A stretch of DNA of 64,000 bases from Rouxiella sp. S1S-2 (GCF_009208105.1 NZ_WFKL01000001.1:1-64000); one strand, 5' to 3'; numbered from the stretch's first letter, positions 11,653-21,022 are shown. Made by a program: numbers and translations. Notes: generated by a model not told the origin, from the letters alone.

Positions 11653-12279
11653 ATGAGTTGGCCGTTTATTGCTGTATTTCTTTCGGGTTGGCTGTATGTC
11701 GACGCGCGCTATCGTGGGCCTCGCTGGCAGGGATGGGTGTTCAAACCTGTCACCCTGCTGCTGCTGATGCTGCTCGCCTGGCAGGCACCGGTAATGGGCA
11801 CCAACGGTTATCTGATTGTGCTGGGCCTGATGGCCACGCTGATTGCCGATGCGCTGCTGCTGCTGCCCCGCGAGCGTTATCTGTATGCCATCGGGGCTTT
11901 TTTCCTGTCGCATCTTCTCTATACCCTGAGTTTTGCCAGCCAGATGAGCTTTACCTTTTTCTGGCCACTGCCGGCAATACTGGCGGTCGTCGGCGTGATA
12001 TTACTGGCGATTATCTGGAGCAGGCTCGAGGAAATGCGCTGGGCGGTGATGACCTTTATCGTCATGACGCTGTTAATGGTGTGGGTTGCCGGTGAACAAT
12101 ACTTTTACCGCAGCACCGACTTGGCTTTTTCGGTATTGTGTGGCTCAATTTTGCTGCTGCTGGCCAATATTGTGTGGACTATCAGTCACTACCGCTTCAA
12201 GTTCCGCGCCGCCGATGCGATTGTTGCCGCCTGCTATTTTGCCGGACACTTCCTGATCGTACGCTCGCTTTATCTTTAA
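11653..12279 (+). CDS. yhhN: YhhN family membrane protein (TMEM86 / lysoplasmalogenase fold)
   Basis: This 208-residue polytopic protein has about eight membrane segments and equals E. coli YhhN in length. The family includes mammalian TMEM86B, a lysoplasmalogenase. Conserved acidic residues in [10 protein letters not shown] and in the C-terminal [17 protein letters not shown] agree with membership. The bacterial substrate is not established. AAGGATAAACA precedes the ATG. It lies directly upstream of zntA, as in E. coli. Confidence 0.88.
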   Translation: MSWPFIAVFLSGWLYVDARYRGPRWQGWVFKPVTLLLLMLLAWQAPVMGTNGYLIVLGLMATLIADALLLLPRERYLYAIGAFFLSHLLYTLSFASQMSFTFFWPLPAILAVVGVILLAIIWSRLEEMRWAVMTFIVMTLLMVWVAGEQYFYRSTDLAFSVLCGSILLLLANIVWTISHYRFKFRAADAIVAACYFAGHFLIVRSLYL

Positions 12280-12293
12280 TCGACGTTTTCGAC

Positions 12294-12325
12294 TTGACCC
12301 TGGAGTTTACTCCAGGGTGTAGACT
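12294..12325 (+). promoter_or_regulatory. ZntR-type promoter and operator of zntA
   Basis: The -35 box TTGACC and the -10 box TAGACT are 20 bases apart, the over-long spacing used by MerR-family activators. The spacer region holds a perfect inverted repeat, ACCCTGGAGT (12297-12306) and ACTCCAGGGT (12309-12318). Layout and core sequence match the ZntR site of E. coli zntA, so zinc, cadmium or lead should induce the gene through ZntR, which is not in this window. Confidence 0.9.
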
Positions 12326-12364
12326 CCTGAAATCAGCGCTCAACAACGCGCATCAGGAGATTCT

Positions 12365-14713
12365 ATGTCAACACAACAGCATCATCATTCCAAACGCTGT
12401 GGCACAAGCTGCGCGTCCTCCGCGCCTCGCGCAATGGCATTTAAGAAAATCACCCCCATCAAGCCAGCGGGCCCACATCCGGCGAGTTGCTGCAGCGAAT
12501 CAGGCCCAGTAACCACCACGTCGTGTTGTAACGTAACGCCACCCAGTGAGCACTCACCCACTCAAGAGAGCTGCTGTAGTGATGGCAGTGACGGCGGAGG
12601 TGGTGATGAGGAAAGCCCCAGCGATATAGGCGCAGCAGCCCCTGATAGCCAGCGCTACAGTTGGCTGGTCTCCGGTATGGACTGCCCCAGCTGTGCGCGC
12701 AAGATTGAAAATGCGGTCAGCGGCCTGCCTCATGTCAACAATGCGAAAGTACTGTTTGCTACCGAAAAACTGGTTGTCGATGCCAATGAGGATATTTCTT
12801 CACAGGTAATAAACGCCGTCACCGCCGCCGGCTTTACGCTAAAAAAATCAGATCTTCCTCAGGTTGCGCCCTCTCGCCTGAAAGAAAATGCCCCGCTTAT
12901 CGGCCTGATAATCATGATGCTGCTCAGCACCGCGCTGGCACAGTTTACTCATCCTTGGGGCAACATCGCCTTTATCGTTACTACGCTGGTGGGGCTTTGG
13001 CCGGTATTGGTTCAGGCAATCAAACAAACGCGCAGCGGTACGCCGTTTGCCATCGAAACCTTGATGAGCATTGCCGCCATCGGCGCGCTGTTTATCGGCG
13101 CGACCGCCGAGGCCGCTATGGTGCTGCTGCTGTTTATGGTCGGTGAAAAGCTTGAGGCCTTTGCCGCCAGCCGCGCCCGCAGTGGCATAAAAGCCCTGAT
13201 GGCCTTGATTCCTGAAAGTGCGCAGAAAAAAGTAGCCGGTAAACTGCAAACCGTGCCGGTCGCCAGCCTGCAGCAAAACGACATCATTGAAGTCGCCGCC
13301 GGTGGGCGTCTGCCGGTGGATGCTGTGCTAGTGCAGGCCGCCGCAAGCTTTGACGAAAGTGCATTGACCGGCGAGTCCGTGCCTGTCGAGCGCCAGCCGG
13401 GCGAGAAAGTTCCAGCAGGCAGCCTGTGTATCGACAGCGTTGCGCAACTGCAGGTCGCCTCGGCCCCAGGGCAAAGCGCCATTGACCGAATCCTGCAGTT
13501 GATTGAAGAAGCCGAAGAGCGTCGCGCGCCTATCGAGCGCTTCCTCGACACCTTCAGTCGTTACTACACGCCGGTCATTATGCTAATGGCGCTGCTGGTC
13601 ATTATTATCCCGCCGCTGGCTATGGGCCTGCCTTGGGATACCTGGATTTATCGCGGTCTGACGCTGTTGCTGATTGGCTGTCCCTGCGCGCTGGTTATCT
13701 CAACGCCTGCCGCCATTACCTCAGGTCTGGCTGCCGCAACGCGTCAGGGTGCGCTAATTAAAGGCGGCGCTGCGCTAGAACAGCTGGCACTGGTAGACAC
13801 AATTGCGCTAGATAAAACCGGTACTTTGACTGAGGGCAAACCGGAAGTCACCGACACTGTTTTGCTGGCCGATGTGCCGGTAGAGCAGGTGCTGGCGATG
13901 GCGGCGGCGGTGGAAGCTGGCTCGCATCATCCGCTGGCAAAAGCCATTATTGCCGCCGCTGCAGCTCATCCGCCACTGACTGCCGATCGACGCAAAGCAC
14001 TGGCCGGCGTTGGGGTTGAGGGCTGGGTGAATGATAAGCACGTGCTGGTCGCGGCACCTAAACATCTGCCTCAGAACACGTTAACGCCTGTCGCGATTGC
14101 GCAAATTACTGCGTTGGAATCAGACGGCAAAACGGTTGTCGTGGTGCTTGTAGAACAGCGCGTTCTTGGCCTGCTGGCAATGCAGGACAAACTGCGTGAA
14201 GATGCCGTTAGCGCACTGGCAGAGTTGAAAAGCCTGGGGATTGAGACGGTGATGCTGACCGGTGATAACCCACTGGCCGCGCGCAGTATTGCTGCAAGGC
14301 TAGGCATTGATTTCAAGGCGGGGTTACTGCCCGCGGACAAAGTACAGGCAGTGGCCGAATTAGGTCAGCACCGCGTGACTGCAATGGTTGGTGACGGCAT
14401 TAACGATGCCCCAGCAATGAAGGCAGCGCGTATTGGCATCGCGATGGGCAGCGGCACTGACGTCGCGTTAGAAACAGCGGACGCCGCACTGACCCACAAT
14501 CGCTTAAGCGGACTGGCGCATATGATCCGCCTTTCACGGGCAACGCGCGCCAATATTCGCCAAAACATTAGTATTGCGCTTGGCCTGAAGGCTATTTTCC
14601 TGGTCACCACGCTGATGGGACTCACCGGCCTGTGGCTGGCCGTGTTGGCAGATTCGGGTGCAACCGCGCTGGTGACCGCCAATGCGCTGCGCCTACTCAG
14701 GAAAAAATCATAA
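12365..14713 (+). CDS. zntA: Zn(II)/Cd(II)/Pb(II)-exporting P1B-type ATPase ZntA
   Basis: ZntA pumps zinc, cadmium and lead out of the cytoplasm. The 782-residue protein has a metal-binding domain with GMDCPSC (Cys107, Cys110), the membrane CPC motif in LLIGCPCALVIS, the phosphorylation site DKTGTLT, the HP motif in GSHHPLAKAI and the hinge MVGDGINDAP. It is about 50 residues longer than E. coli ZntA. The extra length is a Cys- and His-rich N-terminal tail with pairs at Cys42-43, 54-55 and 70-71 plus Cys12 and Cys16. AGGAG precedes the start. Confidence 0.97.
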   Translation: MSTQQHHHSKRCGTSCASSAPRAMAFKKITPIKPAGPHPASCCSESGPVTTTSCCNVTPPSEHSPTQESCCSDGSDGGGGDEESPSDIGAAAPDSQRYSWLVSGMDCPSCARKIENAVSGLPHVNNAKVLFATEKLVVDANEDISSQVINAVTAAGFTLKKSDLPQVAPSRLKENAPLIGLIIMMLLSTALAQFTHPWGNIAFIVTTLVGLWPVLVQAIKQTRSGTPFAIETLMSIAAIGALFIGATAEAAMVLLLFMVGEKLEAFAASRARSGIKALMALIPESAQKKVAGKLQTVPVASLQQNDIIEVAAGGRLPVDAVLVQAAASFDESALTGESVPVERQPGEKVPAGSLCIDSVAQLQVASAPGQSAIDRILQLIEEAEERRAPIERFLDTFSRYYTPVIMLMALLVIIIPPLAMGLPWDTWIYRGLTLLLIGCPCALVISTPAAITSGLAAATRQGALIKGGAALEQLALVDTIALDKTGTLTEGKPEVTDTVLLADVPVEQVLAMAAAVEAGSHHPLAKAIIAAAAAHPPLTADRRKALAGVGVEGWVNDKHVLVAAPKHLPQNTLTPVAIAQITALESDGKTVVVVLVEQRVLGLLAMQDKLREDAVSALAELKSLGIETVMLTGDNPLAARSIAARLGIDFKAGLLPADKVQAVAELGQHRVTAMVGDGINDAPAMKAARIGIAMGSGTDVALETADAALTHNRLSGLAHMIRLSRATRANIRQNISIALGLKAIFLVTTLMGLTGLWLAVLADSGATALVTANALRLLRKKS

Positions 14714-14762
14714 AAAAATCAGTTTTGTAGTGCGGTCCCGCGCGTAAAATGCGCTGACTAAG

Positions 14763-14796
14763 GGCACTGGCGTGTTTAAACGCCGGTGCCTTTTTT
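14763..14796 (+). terminator. intrinsic terminator of zntA, overlapping the tusA 3' end
   Basis: An eleven-base-pair stem (GGCACTGGCGT and ACGCCGGTGCC, one G-T pair) with a six-base loop is followed by six T. It lies about 50 bases after the zntA stop. The convergent tusA stop codon (14776-14778) lies in the loop, and the downstream stem arm encodes the last residues of TusA. Confidence 0.9.
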
Positions 14797-15027
14797 CAAC
14801 AGAAAGCGGTAAGGCAGTTGTTCGGTATCAAACGCCAGCAAAGTATGCTCCATAAAGCGGCAGAAGCCGGGAATGTCGCGAGTGGTCGCAGGATCGTCAG
14901 CAATAATCAGCAGCGTTTCGCCGTCGTTCATCTTGCGCACCGCTTTGCGCACCATCATCACTGGCTCCGGGCAGCGCAGGCCCTGTGCATCTAACTGTTG
15001 GTCCGCATGGTCAAAGGGGTCGTTCAT
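14776..15027 (-). CDS. tusA: sulfurtransferase TusA
   Basis: TusA accepts persulfide sulfur from IscS and passes it to TusBCD for 2-thiolation of tRNA wobble uridine. The 83-residue protein has the signature [12 protein letters not shown] with the active Cys19, and [12 protein letters not shown]. The start at 15027 aligns with E. coli TusA (81 residues); a longer frame upstream is not supported. The C terminus ends KKGTGV, two residues past the E. coli end, within the zntA terminator sequence. It is convergent with zntA. Confidence 0.93.
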   Translation of the reverse strand: MNDPFDHADQQLDAQGLRCPEPVMMVRKAVRKMNDGETLLIIADDPATTRDIPGFCRFMEHTLLAFDTEQLPYRFLLKKGTGV

Positions 15028-15230
15028 GTCTGTTCTCTTCATCACCGATAACATATTGCGCGACAGTTTACCCCGCATTTCCACCGGTGCAAGCCGCCGT
15101 TGCGGCACCCACGGTGAAACAAGGGGGATAGTATTTTGTTGCGCAAACGGATAGTATGCGCGCCGCGGCGGTAAAATCGTCGTCTTTAGCACGAAATTTA
15201 ATCTACTGGCCGTTTTTGCCGTAGACATTA

Positions 15231-15261
15231 TTGGGTTCCCTCACCCCAACCACTAAAAAGG
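15231..15261 (+). ncRNA. candidate preQ1-I riboswitch upstream of yhhQ
   Basis: A five-base-pair stem (TTGGG 15231-15235 with CCCAA 15245-15249) encloses a nine-base loop that starts with T and ends with AC. An A-rich tail (15255-15259) runs into AGG (15259-15261), which can pair with CCT in the loop (15239-15241). The result is an H-type pseudoknot that buries the AAGG ribosome-binding site ten bases before the yhhQ ATG. This is the known topology of class I preQ1 riboswitches. The adjacent gene moves queuosine precursors, which supports the call. Class membership is inferred by eye. Confidence 0.6.
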
Positions 15262-15270
15262 TCACAATTT

Positions 15271-15960
15271 ATGTACTCCTTTTCTGCTCAACAGCGGTTT
15301 TCCGCGTTGATATGGCTTGCGCTATTCCATATCGCCATCATCACCTCCAGCAACTATCTGGTGCAACTGCCTGTCTCCATCTTTGGGTTTACCACCACCT
15401 GGGGCGCATTTACGTTCCCATTTATTTTCCTGGCCACTGACCTGACGGTACGTATTTTTGGTGCTCCGCTGGCTCGCCGCATCATTTTGTCAGTGATGCT
15501 GCCTGCGCTGGCCATCTCCTACGTTATCTCTGCACTGTTCTATCAGGGAAGCTGGCAGGGGTTTGCTTCGCTCGGCAGTCTGAACGTAATGGTCGCACGC
15601 ATCGCCACGGCAAGCTTTATGGCCTACGTGCTCGGGCAAATCCTTGATGTACAGGTATTTAACCGTCTGCGTCAACGCAATAGCTGGTGGGTAGCCCCTA
15701 CGGCCGCGATGTTCCTGGGCAATATCAGCGATACGCTGGCGTTCTTCTTTATTGCCTTCTATAAAAGCAGCGACGCATTTATGGCGCAACACTGGGTTGA
15801 AATTGCGTTGGTCGACTACAGTTTCAAATTGCTCATTTGTCTGATTTTCTTCCTGCCAATGTACGGTATGCTGTTGAATGTCCTACTTAAGCGCCTTGCT
15901 CAATCAGGTAAAACCGATGCTGTGCACTTTAACGACGACACAAAAACCGCCAATATCTAA
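15271..15960 (+). CDS. yhhQ: queuosine precursor transporter YhhQ
   Basis: YhhQ imports the 7-deazaguanine precursors preQ0 and preQ1 for queuosine modification of tRNA. The 229-residue protein is polytopic, with about six hydrophobic segments and the family stretch TFPFIFLATDLTVRIFG. Length is close to E. coli YhhQ (221). A candidate preQ1-I riboswitch covers its ribosome-binding site. Order zntA-tusA-yhhQ-dcrB is as in E. coli. Confidence 0.93.
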   Translation: MYSFSAQQRFSALIWLALFHIAIITSSNYLVQLPVSIFGFTTTWGAFTFPFIFLATDLTVRIFGAPLARRIILSVMLPALAISYVISALFYQGSWQGFASLGSLNVMVARIATASFMAYVLGQILDVQVFNRLRQRNSWWVAPTAAMFLGNISDTLAFFFIAFYKSSDAFMAQHWVEIALVDYSFKLLICLIFFLPMYGMLLNVLLKRLAQSGKTDAVHFNDDTKTANI

Positions 15961-16067
15961 CTTGCTTTTCGGCGTTGAATAGGTTGCCATAAAGGCCGTG
16001 AAGTCAATTACCTATACCCGTTGCGCTAAGTGACGGGGTAGAGTGCGTGAAACTTAAAGGAAGCCCT

Positions 16068-16634
16068 ATGCACAAATTAGCCAAGTTTATGGGAATAACG
16101 CTGCTGGTTGCCGGTTTGGCCGCCTGCGATGGCAAAACTGATGATAAAACCGCATCGGCAGATAAGGGCGCAGCGCCAGCAGCCACGGCAGCAATGCAGC
16201 CAATAAGCCTGCTTGACGGCAAAGTTTCGTTTTCACTGCCCCAAGGCATGAGCGACCAGAGCGGTAAGCTCGGCACACAGGCTAACAACATGCACGTTTA
16301 TGCAGACAAAACCGGGCAAAAAGCAGTGATTGTTATTCTGGGCGACTCAACGCCTGACTCACTGGAAACCATTGCCAACCGCCTGGAACAGCAACAGCAT
16401 GAACGTGACACCAATCTGCAGGTGGTGACTAACAAATCTATCCAGGTTAATGGCCAGACGCTGCAACAGTACGACAGCGTGATTAATTCTGCCGGTCAGA
16501 AAGCCTACTCATCAATCGTACTGGCTAAAATCGACAACCAGTTGATGACGATGCAAATTACCCTGCCAGCGGATAATCAGCAGCAGGCGCAGACTGACGC
16601 CGAGTCCATTATCAGCACCTTGAAAGTTCAGTAA
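16068..16634 (+). CDS. dcrB: DcrB family lipoprotein
   Basis: DcrB is an envelope lipoprotein first found through resistance to phage C1 and later linked to lipoprotein maturation and envelope stress. The 188-residue protein has a lipobox (LVAGLAAC, Cys20) and the conserved stretch [20 protein letters not shown]. The start at 16068 is chosen over 16047 because it lines up with the E. coli start and has AAAGGA upstream. The last residues ([10 protein letters not shown]) also match E. coli. Confidence 0.9.
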   Translation: MHKLAKFMGITLLVAGLAACDGKTDDKTASADKGAAPAATAAMQPISLLDGKVSFSLPQGMSDQSGKLGTQANNMHVYADKTGQKAVIVILGDSTPDSLETIANRLEQQQHERDTNLQVVTNKSIQVNGQTLQQYDSVINSAGQKAYSSIVLAKIDNQLMTMQITLPADNQQQAQTDAESIISTLKVQ

Positions 16635-16654
16635 GTCATTCAAAACGTATTAAA

Positions 16655-16680
16655 CGCGGAGGGAACTGCCTCTCTCCGCG
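16655..16680 (+). terminator. stem-loop after dcrB, weak terminator candidate
   Basis: CGCGGAGGGA and the facing TCTCTCCGCG form a ten-base-pair stem (one G-T pair) with a six-base loop, 20 bases after the dcrB stop. The T tract is poor, so termination here may be incomplete. Confidence 0.4.
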
Positions 16681-16898
16681 CAGTGTCTTCCCCTCAGCCT
16701 CACCCGCCATTTCGCTCAAAAACGAACACAAATGCGCATTAAATTCCAGATTAAGTCTTAAAACGTGATCTCTCCCCGCCAATTTACCTGCATCAATATT
16801 TCAAATTGTTAATAAATCCGGCAGAATCTGCTCTTGATTCATAAATCTGTAACATTAATGTCATAAATCCAATCCATCTTCGCGCCTCGGACTCTAAT

Positions 16899-16918
16899 GA
16901 CGCTCGTTATGGAACATT
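16899..16918 (+). promoter_or_regulatory. GlpR-like operator upstream of glpT
   Basis: A 20-base sequence 34 bases before the glpT start, with the core GCTCGTTATGGAACATT, matches the GlpR consensus (TATGTTCGATAACGAACATA) at 13 of 20 positions by hand alignment. In E. coli glpT is repressed by GlpR and activated by CRP. No convincing CRP site was identified in the rest of the 317-base interval, which otherwise shows only the stem-loop after dcrB. Confidence 0.45.
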
Positions 16919-16951
16919 TCAATACCCAGGGAATATGCCTCGGAGGCATCC

Positions 16952-18304
16952 ATGCTAAGTATTTTCAAACCTGCAGCCCACATTGCGCCGGTTGACGACA
17001 CTCATATCGATCCACTCTATCGCCGCCTGCGCTGGCAAATATTTATCGGCATCTTCTTCGGCTACGCCGCCTACTACCTGGTGCGCAAGAACTTTGCGTT
17101 GGCAATGCCATATTTGGTTGAGCAAGGCTTCTCGCGCGGCGACCTCGGTCTGGCGCTGTCGGGGATTTCCATCGCCTACGGCTTTTCGAAATTTATCATG
17201 GGGGCGGTTTCCGACCGTTCAAACCCGCGCATCTTCTTGCCCGCCGGTCTGATTTTATCAGGCGCTGTCATGTTGTTTATGGGCTTTGTGCCTTGGGCAA
17301 CCTCAAGCATTGCCATCATGTTCGTCCTGTTGTTCCTTTGTGGATGGTTCCAGGGCATGGGTTGGCCACCGTGCGGCAGAACCATGGTGCACTGGTGGTC
17401 GCAGAAAGAGCGCGGCGGCATCGTTTCCGTTTGGAACTGCGCGCACAATGTGGGCGGCGGCATTCCTCCGCTGTTGTTCCTGCTGGGTATGGCGTGGTTT
17501 AACGACTGGCGCGCAGCGCTCTATATGCCAGCCTTTGCCGCCATTGCGCTGGCAGTATTCGCCTTCGTGATGATGCGTGACACCCCACAGTCCTGCGGCC
17601 TGCCGCCGATCGAAGAGTACAAAAATGACTATCCGCCGGACTACGACAAGGACTCGGCAGAAAAAGAGTTAACCGCGAAACAAATTTTCATGCAGTACGT
17701 TTTGCCTAACAAGCTGCTGTGGTACATCGCGCTGGCTAACGTGTTCGTCTACCTGCTGCGCTATGGCATTCTGGACTGGTCGCCGACCTATCTGAAAGAG
17801 GTAAAACACTTCGCGCTAGACAAGTCTTCGTGGACCTATTTCCTCTATGAATATGCTGGAATTCCGGGGACACTGCTTTGCGGCTGGATGTCGGACAAAG
17901 TGTTCAAGGGCAATCGCGGGGCGACCGGTGTGTTCTTCATGACGCTGGTGACTATCGCCACCGTGGTCTACTGGCTCAATCCGGTAGGAAACCCTGGCGT
18001 TGATATGGCCTGCATGATAACCATTGGTTTCCTGATTTATGGGCCGGTCATGCTGATTGGTCTGCACGCGCTTGAGCTGGCACCGAAGAAGGCGGCGGGC
18101 ACGGCGGCAGGCTTTACCGGTCTGTTTGGGTATTTGGGCGGATCGGTCGCGGCAAGTGCCATCGTGGGGTATACGGTGGACAGCTATGGTTGGAACGGCG
18201 GCTTTATGCTGATGATTGGCGGCTGCGTGCTGGCGGTGATCCTGCTGCTGATGACCATGTTCAGCGAAAACAAGCACAAGGCGGCGTTAGCAAAACGCGG
18301 CTAA
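16952..18304 (+). CDS. glpT: sn-glycerol-3-phosphate:phosphate antiporter GlpT
   Basis: GlpT exchanges external glycerol-3-phosphate for internal phosphate and is the main entry route for fosfomycin. The 450-residue major facilitator protein is nearly collinear with E. coli GlpT (452). It shares long identical blocks such as [20 protein letters not shown] and [20 protein letters not shown], so it is GlpT rather than UhpC or UhpT. CGGAGG precedes the start. It is followed at once by a terminator, so glpQ, its E. coli operon partner, is absent here. Confidence 0.97.
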   Translation: MLSIFKPAAHIAPVDDTHIDPLYRRLRWQIFIGIFFGYAAYYLVRKNFALAMPYLVEQGFSRGDLGLALSGISIAYGFSKFIMGAVSDRSNPRIFLPAGLILSGAVMLFMGFVPWATSSIAIMFVLLFLCGWFQGMGWPPCGRTMVHWWSQKERGGIVSVWNCAHNVGGGIPPLLFLLGMAWFNDWRAALYMPAFAAIALAVFAFVMMRDTPQSCGLPPIEEYKNDYPPDYDKDSAEKELTAKQIFMQYVLPNKLLWYIALANVFVYLLRYGILDWSPTYLKEVKHFALDKSSWTYFLYEYAGIPGTLLCGWMSDKVFKGNRGATGVFFMTLVTIATVVYWLNPVGNPGVDMACMITIGFLIYGPVMLIGLHALELAPKKAAGTAAGFTGLFGYLGGSVAASAIVGYTVDSYGWNGGFMLMIGGCVLAVILLLMTMFSENKHKAALAKRG

Positions 18305-18330
18305 GAATTTAGGCAGTAGAAAAATCGACA

Positions 18331-18366
18331 AATGCCCGCCAATTGCAGAACTGGCGGGCATTTTTT
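18331..18366 (+). terminator. intrinsic terminator of glpT
   Basis: An eleven-base-pair stem (AATGCCCGCCA and TGGCGGGCATT) is followed by a run of T, 26 bases after glpT. It lies just before the convergent yigL stop. Confidence 0.88.
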
Positions 18367-18379
18367 ATTTAACAACGGA

Positions 18380-19189
18380 TTAGCGGTCGTTGTTCAAATA
18401 CATTTTCCGCAGATAGTGAGGCACGGCGTCATCGGCATTGGAACCAATGATTTCGGCATCCGGCATCGCGGCCTTGAGACGCGGCAGTGAACCGCTCATC
18501 AGACAGCCCTTACCCGACATATTGAGCATTTCGAGGTCGTTCATGCCATCACCGAACGCGATGCAGTCTTTCAGCGTATAGCCCATCAGCTTGGACACTT
18601 CTTCCAGCGCGTGACCTTTTGACACGCCACCGGCCATGACTTCCAGACAGACCGGCAGAGAGAAACTGACATTTACGCGATCGCCCCAGCGCGCGTTGAT
18701 CGCCTGTTCGAGCGGGATAAGTTTTTCATGATCTTCGCAGGTGAAATACACCTTGGCGATGCCGTCGGTTTCCAGCAGGCCCGGCTCATAAAGTTTGTAT
18801 TTGAAGATAGACTCTTTAAAAAAGTCATCCTGATCGCGACGATCGCGGTTCATATACCAGTCATCGTCGCGGTAAACGTTGGTCAAAATATCAGGATCGC
18901 CGTGCACGATGCCAAACAATTCTTCGGCGATATCCGGGGCAAGGTTATGGCTGAAGATAAGCTCGCCGTCGGTGTTGTGCACGCGCGCACCGTTCGAGGT
19001 AATCATATAGGCGCTGATGCCCAGATTGTCGCGAATTTGCCCAACGTCAATGTGGTGACGGCCGGTGGCGAACACAAAGTGAATATCCCGCTGAGTCAAC
19101 TGCTGCAGGGTCTCTTTGGCAAAAGGGCTCAGGGTATGATCGGGTGACAGCAGCGTGCCGTCTAAATCGGAAGCAACAACATGATACAT
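18380..19189 (-). CDS. yigL: HAD-superfamily phosphatase YigL (Cof type)
   Basis: YigL is a haloacid-dehalogenase-type sugar phosphatase active on pyridoxal phosphate and several sugar phosphates; in E. coli it relieves sugar-phosphate stress. The 269-residue protein has the nucleophile motif DLDGTLL at residues 8-14 and the motif IV GDGMNDLEML. The stretch VEVMAGGVSKGHALE-type segment near residue 190 is characteristic of Cof-type caps. Length matches E. coli (266). It lies next to pldB as in E. coli. Confidence 0.93.
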   Translation of the reverse strand: MYHVVASDLDGTLLSPDHTLSPFAKETLQQLTQRDIHFVFATGRHHIDVGQIRDNLGISAYMITSNGARVHNTDGELIFSHNLAPDIAEELFGIVHGDPDILTNVYRDDDWYMNRDRRDQDDFFKESIFKYKLYEPGLLETDGIAKVYFTCEDHEKLIPLEQAINARWGDRVNVSFSLPVCLEVMAGGVSKGHALEEVSKLMGYTLKDCIAFGDGMNDLEMLNMSGKGCLMSGSLPRLKAAMPDAEIIGSNADDAVPHYLRKMYLNNDR

Positions 19190-19237
19190 AACGTTAGGTT
19201 CTAACCTCTGATGGAGTTGTGCGCGGAAAACCGCGGG

Positions 19238-20230
19238 TTAATTTTGTTGCGCAAAGAAGCGCATGATGGCGTCTAGCGCCTGTGCCCGCATAGCGTCCCG
19301 CTCGAACAGGATCTCATGGCGTGCGCCTTCAATGACCAGTGGTTTCTCCCCTTCACAGGGGTGCCCGGCGATGGCCATGGCCTGACAAAAAGCGGTGTGT
19401 GACCGGTTATCGACGACATGGTCTTCACTCGCCTGTAACAAGAGCAGCGGTGTCGTAATATTTTTGGCTTCTTCGAGTATCTGCATACCCGCCTGAATGC
19501 TTTCCCGCACCCAGTGATAAGTTGGGCCGCCGACGCGTAGCTCAGGGTAGTCGGAATAGAAGCGCTGATTGCGTCGATAGCGCTCGCGGCTGTGCGTCAA
19601 GCGGTTGACCACAAACGGCAGAGGCCGCCAACTGCCAGTGCCCAGCGCGAAGCCGTCGCGATAAACGGGGCGGCGCTCGGCCCAGTTTAAAATTTTGCGG
19701 GTCAACCAGTTTGGCATCCGTAAATAAATGCCGGTCATGGGGGCAGAAAGCACCGCAGCGTCAAAATTATTGGGCTCTCGCGCTAGCAATAAAGCCAATA
19801 TTGCCCCGCCCATCGAGTGGGCCAGCGCAAATTTTTTAGCGTATCTACGTGGCGCAATTTCAAGCTGATAAAAAGTAGACAGGTCGGTAACGTAGTCGTC
19901 AAAATTCTGGACGTGTCCACGATGTGGGTCTTCGAGCAAACGACCGGATCGTCCCTGCCCACGGTGGTCAACGATCATGACGTCGTAACCACAGTGGAAA
20001 AGGTCGAACGCCAGCTCTGGGTACTTTACATAACTTTCAATACGCCCGGTTGACACCAGAATGACTTTATTGTGACTGGGCGAACAGAAGCGCACGTAGC
20101 GGATTGGGACGTCATCAACCCCTGTAAATTCGCCTTCTTCACGGCTGCGCCAGAAGTCCAGCAGCGGCCCGTTGGCAAAAGCAGAAAAGCCGTATTCTCG
20201 CGTTAACCACCGCTCGTAATTTGCTGACAT
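19238..20230 (-). CDS. pldB: lysophospholipase L2 PldB
   Basis: PldB hydrolyses lysophospholipids and can transfer acyl chains to phosphatidylglycerol. The 330-residue alpha/beta hydrolase has the nucleophile elbow AHSMGGA, an early DHRGQGRSGR segment and a C-terminal His in EGARHEILFERD. Length is close to E. coli PldB (340). No signal peptide is visible, which fits its inner-membrane, cytoplasmic-side location. It is followed by yigL on the same strand. Confidence 0.94.
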   Translation of the reverse strand: MSANYERWLTREYGFSAFANGPLLDFWRSREEGEFTGVDDVPIRYVRFCSPSHNKVILVSTGRIESYVKYPELAFDLFHCGYDVMIVDHRGQGRSGRLLEDPHRGHVQNFDDYVTDLSTFYQLEIAPRRYAKKFALAHSMGGAILALLLAREPNNFDAAVLSAPMTGIYLRMPNWLTRKILNWAERRPVYRDGFALGTGSWRPLPFVVNRLTHSRERYRRNQRFYSDYPELRVGGPTYHWVRESIQAGMQILEEAKNITTPLLLLQASEDHVVDNRSHTAFCQAMAIAGHPCEGEKPLVIEGARHEILFERDAMRAQALDAIMRFFAQQN

Positions 20231-20401
20231 TGGCTGTCCCAGAACTAAAGTGCCGCGTGGAGAAATAAGTTGTTTTCAGGCCGTAGCGCAAATTTTAACA
20301 ATAGCGTATTGTGCCACAAAAAGAGGCATCTCAATAGATTTCGCGAACCCGATTATTTATTCGGGACTCGGATTCCAAAACTCACTCAGGGATAAGCAAT
20401 A

Positions 20402-21022
20402 ATGACATTGGACTGGTGGCTAACCTATTTGTTAACGACCTCAATTTTGAGTCTGTCGCCAGGTTCTGGCGCAATCAACACCATGAGCACCGGCATTAGC
20501 CACGGCTATCGCGGTTCAGTGGCGTCTATTGCCGGACTGCAGCTCGGGCTCTCGATTCATATCGTGCTGGTAGGAATTGGCCTCGGTGCGCTGGTGTCGC
20601 AGTCTTTGCTGGCCTTCGAAATTCTGAAATGGTGCGGCGCCGCCTATCTCATCTGGCTGGGCATTTGCCAATGGCGTGCAGCGGGTGCCATTGATATGAA
20701 CGCGCTGGCCAGCAGCATGCCGCGTCGCAGGCTGTTTAAACGCGCAGTATTGGTCAATCTGACCAATCCGAAGAGCATCGTGTTTCTCGCCGCGCTTTTC
20801 CCGCAGTTTATTATCCCACACCAGCCACAGGTTGCGCAGTATCTGGTATTGGGTGTTACCACGGTGGTGGTCGATATTATTGTGATGATAGGTTATGCCA
20901 CGCTGGCAAAACGTATTTCGGGCTGGATTAAAGCGCCGAAGCAAATGACCCTGCTCAACCGTATTTTTGGTTCACTGTTTATGATGGTAGGCCTGTTGTT
21001 GGCCACTGCGCGCAAGATTTAA
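20402..21022 (+). CDS. rhtB: homoserine/homoserine-lactone efflux protein RhtB
   Basis: RhtB is a LysE/RhtB-family exporter of homoserine and its lactone. The 206-residue protein has six hydrophobic segments, the N-terminal family motif SLSPGSGAI, and [18 protein letters not shown]. Length equals E. coli RhtB. AGGGAT precedes the ATG. It is divergent from pldB and convergent with rhtC, the same arrangement as in E. coli. Confidence 0.95.
   Translation: MTLDWWLTYLLTTSILSLSPGSGAINTMSTGISHGYRGSVASIAGLQLGLSIHIVLVGIGLGALVSQSLLAFEILKWCGAAYLIWLGICQWRAAGAIDMNALASSMPRRRLFKRAVLVNLTNPKSIVFLAALFPQFIIPHQPQVAQYLVLGVTTVVVDIIVMIGYATLAKRISGWIKAPKQMTLLNRIFGSLFMMVGLLLATARKI

Noticed and set aside
16840..16875. 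CRP site upstream of glpT around TGTAACATTAATGTCATA
   Set aside because: The half-sites do not reach a convincing match at the required six-base spacing.
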